Below, piece by piece: positions 35,499-43,862 of a stretch of DNA of 64,000 nucleotides (positions within the stretch are counted from its first letter, which is position 1; every line of letters begins with the position of its first letter). This DNA is from an uncultured Flavobacteriaceae bacterium. Its GTDB lineage: Bacteria; Bacteroidota; Bacteroidia; Flavobacteriales; Flavobacteriaceae. The position numbers were made by a program, and so were the translations under genes. The stretch lies in contig CAJWLL010000006.1 of NCBI GenBank assembly GCA_913043275.1, positions 1 to 64,000 of the forward strand, given 5' to 3'. The notes below the pieces were generated by a model, which saw only the letters and a list, made by a program, of their open reading frames with translations, was not told the DNA's origin and searched no databases.

Positions 35499-37958
35499 AT
35501 GGCCAGCAATCTTGTAATAGTAGAATCCCCAGCAAAAGCAAGAACTATCGAAAAGTTTCTTGGGAAAGATTTTAAAGTTGCTTCAAGTTATGGTCACATT
35601 GCAGACTTGCCTTCCAATGAGTTGGGAGTGGATGTTGATAAAGATTTTTCTCCAAAATACATTGTCTCTTCAGATAAGAAGAAAGTTGTCAGGGAGCTGA
35701 AATCATTGGTAAAGAAAATGAAAACGGTTTGGTTGGCCAGTGATGAAGACAGGGAAGGAGAGGCCATTGCATGGCACCTTGCCAATACTTTGGGCTTGAA
35801 ATCTGACAGTACCAGGAGAATTGTTTTTAATGAAATAACCAAAACAGCTGTTTTGGACGCTATTGATAATCCTAGGGATATCAATTACAATCTGGTAAAT
35901 TCTCAACAGGCGAGAAGAGTACTCGATCGTTTGGTGGGCTATGAATTGTCTCCTATTTTATGGCGAAAAGTCAAAGGAGGTTTATCAGCAGGAAGAGTTC
36001 AATCGGTTTCCGTGAGACTTATTGTAGAACGGGAGCGAGATATCAATGCATTTGTTCCTCAACAAACCTTCAAAACTCAGGCTCTTTTTTATACCCAAAA
36101 AAATAAATTGATTAATACTTTCCTTGCCAAAACATTTGATTCCTTGGAAGTAGCTGAGACCTTTTTAAACCTCAATAAGTCTGCTACTTTTAAAATACAT
36201 GCAATTGAAAAAAAACCTGCATCAAAAAGCCCTACGGCCCCTTTTACTACTTCAACTCTACAGCAAGAAGCTGCCAGAAAACTTTTTTTTTCAGTCAGTA
36301 AAACCATGAATATAGCTCAGAGGCTGTATGAAGCTGGTTTGATAACTTATATGAGAACAGACAGTGTGAATTTGTCCAAAGAAGCCCAGCGAGGGGCTTT
36401 AAAACAAATCGAAAAACATTACGGAGAAGCTTACAAAAATCCTAGGAAATATAAGGTTAAAAGCAAGGGGGCTCAGGAAGCTCATGAAGCGATTAGACCC
36501 ACAGACTTTAGTCTAAACAAAATCAATTTGGAATACGATCAGTCCCGTTTGTATGAACTGATCTGGAAAAGAGCCATAGCGTCGCAAATGAGTGATGCGA
36601 AATTGGAACGGACCCAATTGAAAATTGCAGCCAGTACTCATTCAGAAAAGTTCATTGCTAAGGGTGAGGTGATTACTTTCGATGGGTTTCTAAAGGTATA
36701 TTTGGAAGGAGTAGATGAAGAATCAGATGAACAAAATGATCTGTTGCCGATGATCAAAAAAGGAGAGTTACTCAACTTAAAATCAATGGAAGCCAATCAA
36801 AGGTTTTCTCGACCTCCTTATCGTTTTACTGAGGCATCATTGGTCAAAAAACTCGAGGAATTAGGTATTGGACGACCTTCTACCTATGCTCCAACTATTT
36901 CAACAATCCAGAATAGAAAATACATCGAAAAAGGAACTTCTCCAGGAGAATATCGTTCATACACTCAATTGCAATTTGTCAATGACGGGGTCATTTCTAA
37001 ATCTTTGAAAGAGAAGGTTGGAGCAAATATGGGAAAATTAATTCCCACCGATGTAGGAATAATTGTCAATGATTTTTTGGTTACTAATTTCACCAATATT
37101 TTGGATTATAGTTTTACCGCCAAAGTAGAGCAAAGTTTTGATAAAATTGCCAATGGATCTGAAAACTGGACCAGCATGATCAAAGGCTTTTACGATGATT
37201 TTCACAAAACTGTTGATTTTGTAAAGGAAAATGCTACTAGAGAGTCTGGAGAGAGAATTTTGGGTAATGATCCAAAGTCTGGAAGGGTGGTAAAAGTAAG
37301 ATTAGGACGTTTTGGGCCGATTGCTCAAATTGGTGAACCTGAGGATGAAGAAAAAACTGTCTTTGTAAGTTTGACTCCTGGACAGCAGTTGGAATCCCTT
37401 AATCTAGAAGATGCATTAGAATTGTTTAAGTTACCCAAATCGATTGGAACATTTGAAGACCAAGAGGTAACAGTAAATAATGGAAGATTTGGTCCATATT
37501 TAAAATTTCAAGAGATGTTTGTTTCCCTTCCTAAGGGAGAAGACCCTATGTACGTCGAATTGGATAGGGCGATTGCTTTGATTGAAGAAAAGCGTTTGGC
37601 AAATTCTCCTATTTCTACTTTTGATCAACTTCCCGTCACAAAAGGAAAAGGTCGTTTTGGCCCTTTTTTGAAGTGGAATGGCTTATTCATCAATGTAAAT
37701 AAAAAATACGATTTCGACAATCTTACAAATGAGGAGATTCACTTGCTAATCAAAGAAAAAATCCAAAAAGAAAAAGAAAAATTGATTAAAGAGTGGCCAG
37801 AAGAAGCCATCAGAATTGAAAAGGCAAGATGGGGAAGATTTAATATTATAAAGGGCAGTAAAAAGGTAGAATTGGGGAAAGATATTGACCCAACCAAAAT
37901 CAATCTAGAGGCAGCAATACAATACTTGAAATCCAAAACTTCGAAAAATAAAAAATGA
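35499..37958 (+). CDS. topA: DNA topoisomerase I (type IA)
   Basis: An 819-residue type IA topoisomerase that relaxes negative supercoils. The Toprim domain starts NLVIVESPAKARTIEKFLGKDFKVASSYGHIADLP and holds the acidic triad region WLASDEDREGEAIAWHLA. The active-site tyrosine is Tyr284 in LYEAGLITYMRTDSVNLS. The C-terminus consists of repeated topo_C_Rpt modules (GRFGPIAQIGEPEDEEKTVFVSL; NNGRFGPYLKFQEMFVSLP; GKGRFGPFLKWNGLFINV; ARWGRFNIIKGSKKVELG) instead of zinc fingers, as in many Bacteroidota. It overlaps the next gene by ATGA. Confidence 0.97.
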   Translation: MASNLVIVESPAKARTIEKFLGKDFKVASSYGHIADLPSNELGVDVDKDFSPKYIVSSDKKKVVRELKSLVKKMKTVWLASDEDREGEAIAWHLANTLGLKSDSTRRIVFNEITKTAVLDAIDNPRDINYNLVNSQQARRVLDRLVGYELSPILWRKVKGGLSAGRVQSVSVRLIVERERDINAFVPQQTFKTQALFYTQKNKLINTFLAKTFDSLEVAETFLNLNKSATFKIHAIEKKPASKSPTAPFTTSTLQQEAARKLFFSVSKTMNIAQRLYEAGLITYMRTDSVNLSKEAQRGALKQIEKHYGEAYKNPRKYKVKSKGAQEAHEAIRPTDFSLNKINLEYDQSRLYELIWKRAIASQMSDAKLERTQLKIAASTHSEKFIAKGEVITFDGFLKVYLEGVDEESDEQNDLLPMIKKGELLNLKSMEANQRFSRPPYRFTEASLVKKLEELGIGRPSTYAPTISTIQNRKYIEKGTSPGEYRSYTQLQFVNDGVISKSLKEKVGANMGKLIPTDVGIIVNDFLVTNFTNILDYSFTAKVEQSFDKIANGSENWTSMIKGFYDDFHKTVDFVKENATRESGERILGNDPKSGRVVKVRLGRFGPIAQIGEPEDEEKTVFVSLTPGQQLESLNLEDALELFKLPKSIGTFEDQEVTVNNGRFGPYLKFQEMFVSLPKGEDPMYVELDRAIALIEEKRLANSPISTFDQLPVTKGKGRFGPFLKWNGLFINVNKKYDFDNLTNEEIHLLIKEKIQKEKEKLIKEWPEEAIRIEKARWGRFNIIKGSKKVELGKDIDPTKINLEAAIQYLKSKTSKNKK

Positions 37959-39100
37959 GCCTTGAAGCCTTAGTTCCTGTTTCTGAAGAGGCACTCTCTT
38001 CAATGATATTATACCCTAAACAGGCTTTGGGAAAAAACATTGAGATTTATACCGATCAACAAGGTTTTCCTGATCTCAAAGATTGCAGTATTGCTATTTT
38101 AGGCATTTCTGAAATCAGAAATGCCTTTTTTCCTACCTCGGCATACAAACTGGATGATTTTAGAAAATTCTTTTACCGTCTTTTTCCAGGAAATTGGAAT
38201 TTTAAAATTTGTGATTTGGGTAATTTGCCTAATGGAGCCAGTCCAGAAGACACGTATTTTGCTCTAAAAGAAATTTGTATTCACCTTCGACAACGAAATA
38301 TTGTCACTATAGTCATTGGAGGTAGTCATGATCTTATTTTTCCTATTTACCAATCTTATCAGGCCAACAATCAACTGGTCAATATTGTCTCGGTTGACAA
38401 TCAATTTGATTTTTCTCAGGAGGAAGAATTGATTTCAGGTAGATCATATATGAGCCAAATCATTATGGACCAGCCCAATTATTTGTATAATTATACTAAT
38501 TTGGGCTACCAAAGTTATTACATAGCTCAAGAGGAATTGGATCTGATGGAAAAACTTCACTTCGATTCACTTAGATTAGGTGCTTTATTGGATGACGTTG
38601 CTGAATCTGAACCTTTTTTTAGAGCTGCCAATATTTCTGGATTTGATATGAAAGCACTTAGTTGGCAAGCCCTAAATCATTCGTCGGGTCATCCCAATGG
38701 AATCGATGCTAGGAGTATATGCGCTCTTTCAAGATATGCTGGAATTAGTGACCAAATGGATTTTTTCGGTGTCTTTGAACTCTTAAACTCAGCAGTTTCT
38801 CATCAATTATTGGCTCAGATTATATGGTATTTTATTGAGGGTTTCAGTAGTAGATTTGATGAGTATCCTGTCTTGACTAGTAGCGGTTTTGTTAGATATA
38901 CTGTTGCTTTATCTGACATGGAAATGGTTTTTTTTCAAAGTGAAAAAAGCGGTCGGTGGTGGATTGAAATAATAAATCAAAGCTATCTAAATAATAAAAA
39001 TAAAACAACTGCGTTATTACCTTGCACGCATAAAGATTATTTGGATGCTTGCAATGACAAAATTCCCGACAAGTGGTGGAAGGCGACAAAAAGAACATAG
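37955..39100 (+). CDS. Ureohydrolase (arginase/formimidoylglutamase) homologue, degenerate metal site
   Basis: A 381-residue protein of the arginase fold. GGSHDLIFP (His125) matches the GGxH motif. The DxHxD motif reads D148-N-Q150-F-D152, with His replaced by Gln. The later SxDxD motif reads SGFD231-M-K233, with Asp replaced by Lys. By comparison with rat arginase I numbering these are His126 and Asp234, the two ligands used only by MnB, whereas the MnA set (His, Asp, Asp, Asp) is kept. Ordinary binuclear hydrolysis is therefore doubtful. It overlaps topA by four bases and comes just before gldK, an order I recall from other Bacteroidota. Databases usually call it formimidoylglutamase; I would not assume that activity. 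Confidence 0.8.
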   Translation: MSLEALVPVSEEALSSMILYPKQALGKNIEIYTDQQGFPDLKDCSIAILGISEIRNAFFPTSAYKLDDFRKFFYRLFPGNWNFKICDLGNLPNGASPEDTYFALKEICIHLRQRNIVTIVIGGSHDLIFPIYQSYQANNQLVNIVSVDNQFDFSQEEELISGRSYMSQIIMDQPNYLYNYTNLGYQSYYIAQEELDLMEKLHFDSLRLGALLDDVAESEPFFRAANISGFDMKALSWQALNHSSGHPNGIDARSICALSRYAGISDQMDFFGVFELLNSAVSHQLLAQIIWYFIEGFSSRFDEYPVLTSSGFVRYTVALSDMEMVFFQSEKSGRWWIEIINQSYLNNKNKTTALLPCTHKDYLDACNDKIPDKWWKATKRT

Positions 39101-39124
39101 TTAATGATTTGAAATATAAATTGT

Positions 39125-39132
39125 TATTTTTG
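39125..39132 (+). promoter_or_regulatory. Candidate -7 box for gldKLMN (TATTTTTG)
   Basis: TATTTTTG in the 140-base gap before gldK fits TAnnTTTG. The nearest TTTG upstream is 13 bases away, shorter than the usual 17-23, so support is weak. A start near 39139 would give gldK a leader of about 100 bases. Confidence 0.3.
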
Positions 39133-39240
39133 CCATTCCATGTTAGAAGGGTATGTCGATTTTGATTTAGAAATTATAGTATAGTGAAAAAATCTTTAGT
39201 TTTACATTTATGTAACAAATGGTTTCTATCACCTGTTGTG

Positions 39241-40617
39241 ATGAATAGATTTTTTATTGTCATACTTGTAGTGCTCACTGTTCTTAGTTGTGGTAAGAAA
39301 AACAGAGGAGAATTGATAGGGGTAAAACAAAAAAAATGGTTTCCTGAGAAGCCATATGGAATGACCCTTATTGAAGGCGGAGCATTTATCATGGGTAAAT
39401 CCGATGAAGACGTAGCTCGTTTAAATAATGCAGCAGCTAGAACTGTTACGGTACCCTCTTTTTACATGGATGAGACTGAAATCACCAACGGGGAGTATCG
39501 ACAATTTGTCTACTGGGTAAAAGACTCAGTTACTATGTCATTGTTGGCCAGAAAGGCAGACGAATTGGAGCTTGGAGAGGAAAATAAAGATGGAATTGGT
39601 GAATTTTCTTTCAGTGACGCCGACACTTCAAAATTGAGTGAATTTCAGAAATACATGCGAGCTAATTACTATGATTTGAGTGAAGATATATACGCGGGAA
39701 GACCCCTCAATTGGGAGAATGATATTTATTGGGATACAGGAGATTATCCAGATCAAGCTTATTCTGAGGTATTGGATTCCATGTATTTACCACCTGATTT
39801 ATGGTATAATGGTGAGATGAAAATTGACGTAACCAAATTGGCCTACAAGTATACTTGGTTTGATGCAGAAGCTGCATCAGCTGAATCTAAAAGAACACGT
39901 AAAAAGTTTATAGACCGTAAACCTTATATCAAACAAGAAGAAATTCAAATATATCCTGATACTACTGTTTGGATCAAAGACTTTATATATTCTTATAACG
40001 AACCAATGCATAACGAGTACTTCTCTCACCCTGCATTTCAAGATTACCCTGTTGTTGGTATTTCTTGGGATCAAGCAGTAGCATTTTGCAATTGGAGAAC
40101 ACATTTTAAAAACAGTTATCAAAAATCTAAAGGAAAGCCTCTGGTCAACAATTTTAGACTCCCAAGTGAGGCAGAGTGGGAGTACGCTGCTCGAGGAGGT
40201 GTTCCTTCAGGAACTTATCCTTGGGGAGGACCTTACTTGCTTAACGACAGAGCATGTTTTCTTGCAAACTTTAAGCCGCTAAGAGGAGATTATGCAGCTG
40301 ACCAAGCTGTATACACCGTAGAAGCTAAATCTTATTTGCCTAATGATTATAATCTTTTCAATATGGCTGGTAATGTTGCTGAATGGACCAGTTCATCTTA
40401 TGATTCGGGGGCTTATGAATATGTAGCTTCCCTAAACCCCAACATGTCAATTCAGACTGAATCGCGAAAAGTTGTTAGAGGAGGCTCTTGGAAGGATGTA
40501 GCTTACTTTTTAAGGGTTAGTTCAAGAGACTATGAATATGCTGATACCTCAAGAAGTTATATTGGATTTAGGACTGTTCAAGATTATCTTGGAACATCCA
40601 AGGTTAAGATCAAATAA
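39241..40617 (+). CDS. gldK: Gliding motility / type IX secretion lipoprotein GldK
   Basis: Start moved from GTG 39184 to ATG 39241, because MNRFFIVILVVLTVLSCGKK is then a clear lipoprotein signal with lipidated Cys; the protein is 458 residues. The mature part is an FGE-sulfatase (SUMF1) fold: MTLIEGGAFIMGKSDEDV, YMDETEITNGEYRQFVYWV, VVGISWDQAVAFCNW, LPSEAEWEYAARGG, MAGNVAEWTSSSYDSGA and VVRGGSWKDVAYFLRVSSRDY. GldK is not an FGE enzyme; with GldN it forms a ring under the outer membrane in the type IX secretion system. It heads gldKLMN. Confidence 0.96.
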   Translation: MNRFFIVILVVLTVLSCGKKNRGELIGVKQKKWFPEKPYGMTLIEGGAFIMGKSDEDVARLNNAAARTVTVPSFYMDETEITNGEYRQFVYWVKDSVTMSLLARKADELELGEENKDGIGEFSFSDADTSKLSEFQKYMRANYYDLSEDIYAGRPLNWENDIYWDTGDYPDQAYSEVLDSMYLPPDLWYNGEMKIDVTKLAYKYTWFDAEAASAESKRTRKKFIDRKPYIKQEEIQIYPDTTVWIKDFIYSYNEPMHNEYFSHPAFQDYPVVGISWDQAVAFCNWRTHFKNSYQKSKGKPLVNNFRLPSEAEWEYAARGGVPSGTYPWGGPYLLNDRACFLANFKPLRGDYAADQAVYTVEAKSYLPNDYNLFNMAGNVAEWTSSSYDSGAYEYVASLNPNMSIQTESRKVVRGGSWKDVAYFLRVSSRDYEYADTSRSYIGFRTVQDYLGTSKVKIK

Positions 40618-40659
40618 ATTTATATTTTTAAATAATCATAACTATAATACGATAATAAA

Positions 40660-41307
40660 ATGGAAGATAAATTATTAAAGAAAAGATTGAAAGGAAAAGT
40701 TGCAATGCATATGCTATTTGGTTTAGGAGGTGCAGTTGTAATTATAGGAGCATTATTTAAGATTCTTCACCTAGAGATTGGACCTATTACAGGAGGTTTA
40801 GTACTTGGGTTAGGTCTAGGAACCGAGGCTTTGATTTTTACGGTAGCAGCTTTGAATACTGGAGAAATAAAAGAAGAACACGATGAGTATGTTAAGAAAG
40901 TTAAAGGGGGGGCTTCTAAAGCTGCTTCAGGAGGAGGAGAAAAAGGACTTTCTTCCAAGATTGACGAAATGCTAAAAGAAGCCAAGATAGATGTCGCTTT
41001 GATGAACAATCTCACGAAAAGTATCAGAAATTTAGAAGCCTCAGCTCAGGCATTATCTCCTGCAGCAGAAGCTGCTTCATCTTCTGAAAGTTACAGCCAA
41101 CAATTGGCCGTAGCCACCCAAAAAATGGAGCAACTCAACCAAGTTTATGCAGAACAAGTAAATTCAGCAGGTAATACTTCGGCCTTTAATGAAAAAGTTG
41201 CTGAAAATGCAAACAAGCTTAAACAACAAATGGAAGCTTTATCTTCCAACTTAGCTGCATTGAATCAAGTATACAATGGCATGCTTAACGCAATGAATAA
41301 AAACTAG
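40660..41307 (+). CDS. gldL: Gliding motility / type IX secretion motor protein GldL
   Basis: A 215-residue inner-membrane protein. Two helices lie in residues 14-65 (VAMHMLFGLGGAVVIIGALFKILHLEIG and ITGGLVLGLGLGTEALIFTVAAL), and a long cytoplasmic helical tail follows. Glu56 in GLGTEALIF aligns, by my recollection of the F. johnsoniae sequence, with the proton-channel Glu49. Lys34 in ALFKILH aligns with Lys27. With GldM it forms the proton-driven motor that powers type IX secretion and gliding. There is a 7-residue N-terminal extension compared with that homologue. gldM starts six bases later. Confidence 0.96.
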   Translation: MEDKLLKKRLKGKVAMHMLFGLGGAVVIIGALFKILHLEIGPITGGLVLGLGLGTEALIFTVAALNTGEIKEEHDEYVKKVKGGASKAASGGGEKGLSSKIDEMLKEAKIDVALMNNLTKSIRNLEASAQALSPAAEAASSSESYSQQLAVATQKMEQLNQVYAEQVNSAGNTSAFNEKVAENANKLKQQMEALSSNLAALNQVYNGMLNAMNKN

Positions 41308-41313
41308 TATAGA

Positions 41314-42894
41314 ATGGCTGGAGCTAAAGAAACACCCAGGCAGAAACTCATTAGTTTGATGTATTTGGTATTCATCACCATGCTTGCTTTGAATGTAAGT
41401 AAGGAAGTTTTGGATGGATTTGGCCAGATGTATGAGAAAATTAGTGATGCTAATACTAGGGTGGATGAAAGTAATGACAACATCTTCGAAAACATTAAGG
41501 TCAATGCGGATGAAAAAGGAGGTAAATGGGTAGGTCATCTCAGGACTGCAAATGAAATTAAAAAAGAATCCGATGCATTCTATGATAGGATTTCTGACAT
41601 AATGAACCAGATAACAGAAAAACAAAGAGAAAAAGACCCTGATCTCAAAGAGTTTTCTCAAATGGATAAGGGGGAAGCTCTAGATGTTATCTTCTTTAAG
41701 GAAGGATCAGCTGGTTCAGCTGGAGAGTTTCTAGATATGATTGACAACTATAAAATGCACGTAATTCAAGTATTTGGAAGTCAATATCCAGAATATATTG
41801 AAATGGTTGAAGCTCGTTTTTTCACAGGAGACGAAAATAGAAATATCCAGAACAGAGATGGTATGGATCAGCCTTGGTTTAATTCAAATTTTCAAGGCTT
41901 TCCATTAGTATCTTCACTAGCAAAATTTGCAATGATGCAAAATGATATTCGTCAAACGGAACATGATGTTTTTGCAACCCTAATGGGTAAAGAGCTCAAG
42001 ATGTCCTCTAGTGTTAATGAATCCAATTATATTAGTTTATTGAAAACAGAGAAAGGGGCTTACTATCAAGGAGAAACTTTTGACGGGAGTGTTATATTGG
42101 GTAGAAAAGGTGGGGCACAAAATCCTAATAGTGTTGACTTAAAAATCGATGGGAGACCACTTCAGGAAAAAGACTATGATCTTATTGCTGGAGGAATCAA
42201 ACTCAATATTACTGCCGGAAACCCTGGTGATCATCAGATTTTAGGAGATTTGATTTTTCTTAACGAAGGTGTAGAATCAAAAATTCCAGTAAATCAATCA
42301 TTTGCGGTGATATCTAAACCCAACTCTGCAGTTATTTCTGCCGATAAGATGAATGTGGTTTACAGAGGTGTTGAAAATCCTATGACCATATCCATTCCTG
42401 GTATTCCAGACAATAAAGTATCTGCTTCTGCACCTGGGCTCAAAAAATCTAGGGGAAGTAAGTACAGTATGATACCAGGGAAAGGTAGAGAAATTAAAAT
42501 TTCTGCTAGTGGAACTTTACCAGATGGACAAAGGGTTACAACTACATCTGTATTTAGAATTAAAGATATTCCTGCTCCTCAAGGAACTGTGAGAAAGCAA
42601 ACAGGATCAGTTACTATTCCCAAGTCCAGTTTGGAGATTTCAAGTATTGGAGCAGTATTGGAGGATTTTGACTTTGACATTACCTTAAAAACGGTAAGTT
42701 TTAAATTCAAAGTTCCTGGACAACCAACCATAAGTATTAATGGAAGTAGACTTGATGGCAGAGCGAAAAGTGCTTTAAGAAGAGCCAAAGCCGGTCAGTC
42801 TGTTCAAATTTTTGATATCAAAGTGGTTAATCCCAAAAATCCATCTTATAAATTCAAGAAAATTTCACCTGTAATTTGTCAGTTGGTCAACTAA
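41314..42894 (+). CDS. gldM: Gliding motility / type IX secretion motor protein GldM
   Basis: A 526-residue protein. The N-terminus MAGAKETPRQKLISLMYLVFITMLALNVSKEVLDGF contains one membrane helix and Arg9, the residue I recall as essential beside the GldL glutamate. Four periplasmic domains follow, as in GldM structures: helical D1 (about 40-220), then beta-rich D2-D4 (YYQGETFDGSVILGRKGGAQNPNSVDLKIDGRPL; IPVNQSFAVISKPNSAVISADKMNVVYRGVENPMTISIPG; ISSIGAVLEDFDFDITLKTVSFKFKVPG). It transmits motor movement to GldK/GldN across the periplasm. The gldN start follows after 11 bases. Confidence 0.96.
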   Translation: MAGAKETPRQKLISLMYLVFITMLALNVSKEVLDGFGQMYEKISDANTRVDESNDNIFENIKVNADEKGGKWVGHLRTANEIKKESDAFYDRISDIMNQITEKQREKDPDLKEFSQMDKGEALDVIFFKEGSAGSAGEFLDMIDNYKMHVIQVFGSQYPEYIEMVEARFFTGDENRNIQNRDGMDQPWFNSNFQGFPLVSSLAKFAMMQNDIRQTEHDVFATLMGKELKMSSSVNESNYISLLKTEKGAYYQGETFDGSVILGRKGGAQNPNSVDLKIDGRPLQEKDYDLIAGGIKLNITAGNPGDHQILGDLIFLNEGVESKIPVNQSFAVISKPNSAVISADKMNVVYRGVENPMTISIPGIPDNKVSASAPGLKKSRGSKYSMIPGKGREIKISASGTLPDGQRVTTTSVFRIKDIPAPQGTVRKQTGSVTIPKSSLEISSIGAVLEDFDFDITLKTVSFKFKVPGQPTISINGSRLDGRAKSALRRAKAGQSVQIFDIKVVNPKNPSYKFKKISPVICQLVN

Positions 42895-42905
42895 TTATTT
42901 AGGTC

Positions 42906-43808
42906 ATGAGTCGAGCTTTTAAACTGTTTTCATTAATCATCTTAATCCTTGGAGGAATAAATTCCGCTAGTGGACAAGCTAATCTATTGAACGCTAGAGT
43001 CCCACAAGATGTAGGAGACCTTAATGACCAACAGAAAGAAGCTAATGATGAAACACCCTTAGCTTATGGTTTTGTTGATGACCGTGATATTATGTGGTCT
43101 AAGACCGTTTGGGAAATTATTGATTTGGATGAAAGGATAAACTTTCCATACTACTATCCAACCGACACCCTCAATTTAGGTCCTGAAAGAAGATCTCTTT
43201 TTGATGTCCTTAAAAAGAATCTTAGCAACAGCAACATCAAAGAGGTTTATAAATCTGCTTATTTCCAGGAAAAACTAACCTATGAGGAAATCCAAGAAAG
43301 ATTGGTAGCAATAGATACAACCGATGCAGGTTATGAGCAATTTAATGCTGATGGTTTTGTAGACGCTCAGTTTATTGAGCGTAGACGAATTACTGCTGCC
43401 GAAATCAGACAATACAAGATTAAAGGTACATGGTACTTTGATAAACGACTTGGAGAACTCAAATATCGACTGTTAGCAGTTTGTCCTGTTGCCCCTGATG
43501 TCGCTGTAAAGACTTTAGCCGGTGAGGAAGAAGATTTGGTTGAACTCTTTTGGGTTTGGTTTCCTGATGCGAGGACATCGCTTAATCAAAATAAAGTTTT
43601 TAATAGTAGAAACTCATCTCAACCAATTACTTATGATCATATGCTGAATTCCAGAAGGTTTAATTCTAATATCTATAAGGAAGAAAATGTGTACGAAGAC
43701 AGAGAAGTTAAAGACTACATCTATGAGGATGCTTTGAGAATGCTACTGGAGTCTGAAAGGATCAAATCCGTCATTCGAGATTATGAACAAGATATGTGGA
43801 ACAATTAA
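42906..43808 (+). CDS. gldN: Gliding motility / type IX secretion protein GldN
   Basis: A 300-residue periplasmic protein with a signal peptide (FKLFSLIILILGGINSASGQ) and the GldN marks DRDIMWSKTVWEIIDLDERINFPYYYPTD, IKGTWYFDKRLGELKYRLLAVCPVAP and LVELFWVWFPDARTSLNQNKVFN. It pairs with GldK in the periplasmic ring of the type IX secretion system. It is the last gene of gldKLMN and is followed by an intrinsic terminator. Confidence 0.96.
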   Translation: MSRAFKLFSLIILILGGINSASGQANLLNARVPQDVGDLNDQQKEANDETPLAYGFVDDRDIMWSKTVWEIIDLDERINFPYYYPTDTLNLGPERRSLFDVLKKNLSNSNIKEVYKSAYFQEKLTYEEIQERLVAIDTTDAGYEQFNADGFVDAQFIERRRITAAEIRQYKIKGTWYFDKRLGELKYRLLAVCPVAPDVAVKTLAGEEEDLVELFWVWFPDARTSLNQNKVFNSRNSSQPITYDHMLNSRRFNSNIYKEENVYEDREVKDYIYEDALRMLLESERIKSVIRDYEQDMWNN

Positions 43809-43830
43809 TTTGAAAGTCCTCTAAATGCAA

Positions 43831-43858
43831 AGCGTTATCGTTCGATAACGCTTTTTTT
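43831..43858 (+). terminator. Intrinsic terminator after gldN
   Basis: A ten-base-pair stem AGCGTTATCG/CGATAACGCT with a very tight loop (or nine pairs with loop GTTC) is followed by seven T. It ends the gldKLMN transcript. It lies only four bases before the ATG of the FAD oxidoreductase, so it may also affect that gene's leader. Confidence 0.88.
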
Positions 43859-43862
43859 ATTT

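Noticed and set aside
39241-40617. GldK read as a formylglycine-generating enzyme for the nearby sulfatases
   Set aside because: The SUMF1 fold is shared, but the catalytic Cys pair of FGE near the C-terminus is missing and the gene is in gldKLMN; it is a secretion component.
41251-41661. 136-residue minus-strand ORF opposite gldL end and gldM start
   Set aside because: Both gldL and gldM are certain on the plus strand; the minus ORF has no family features.
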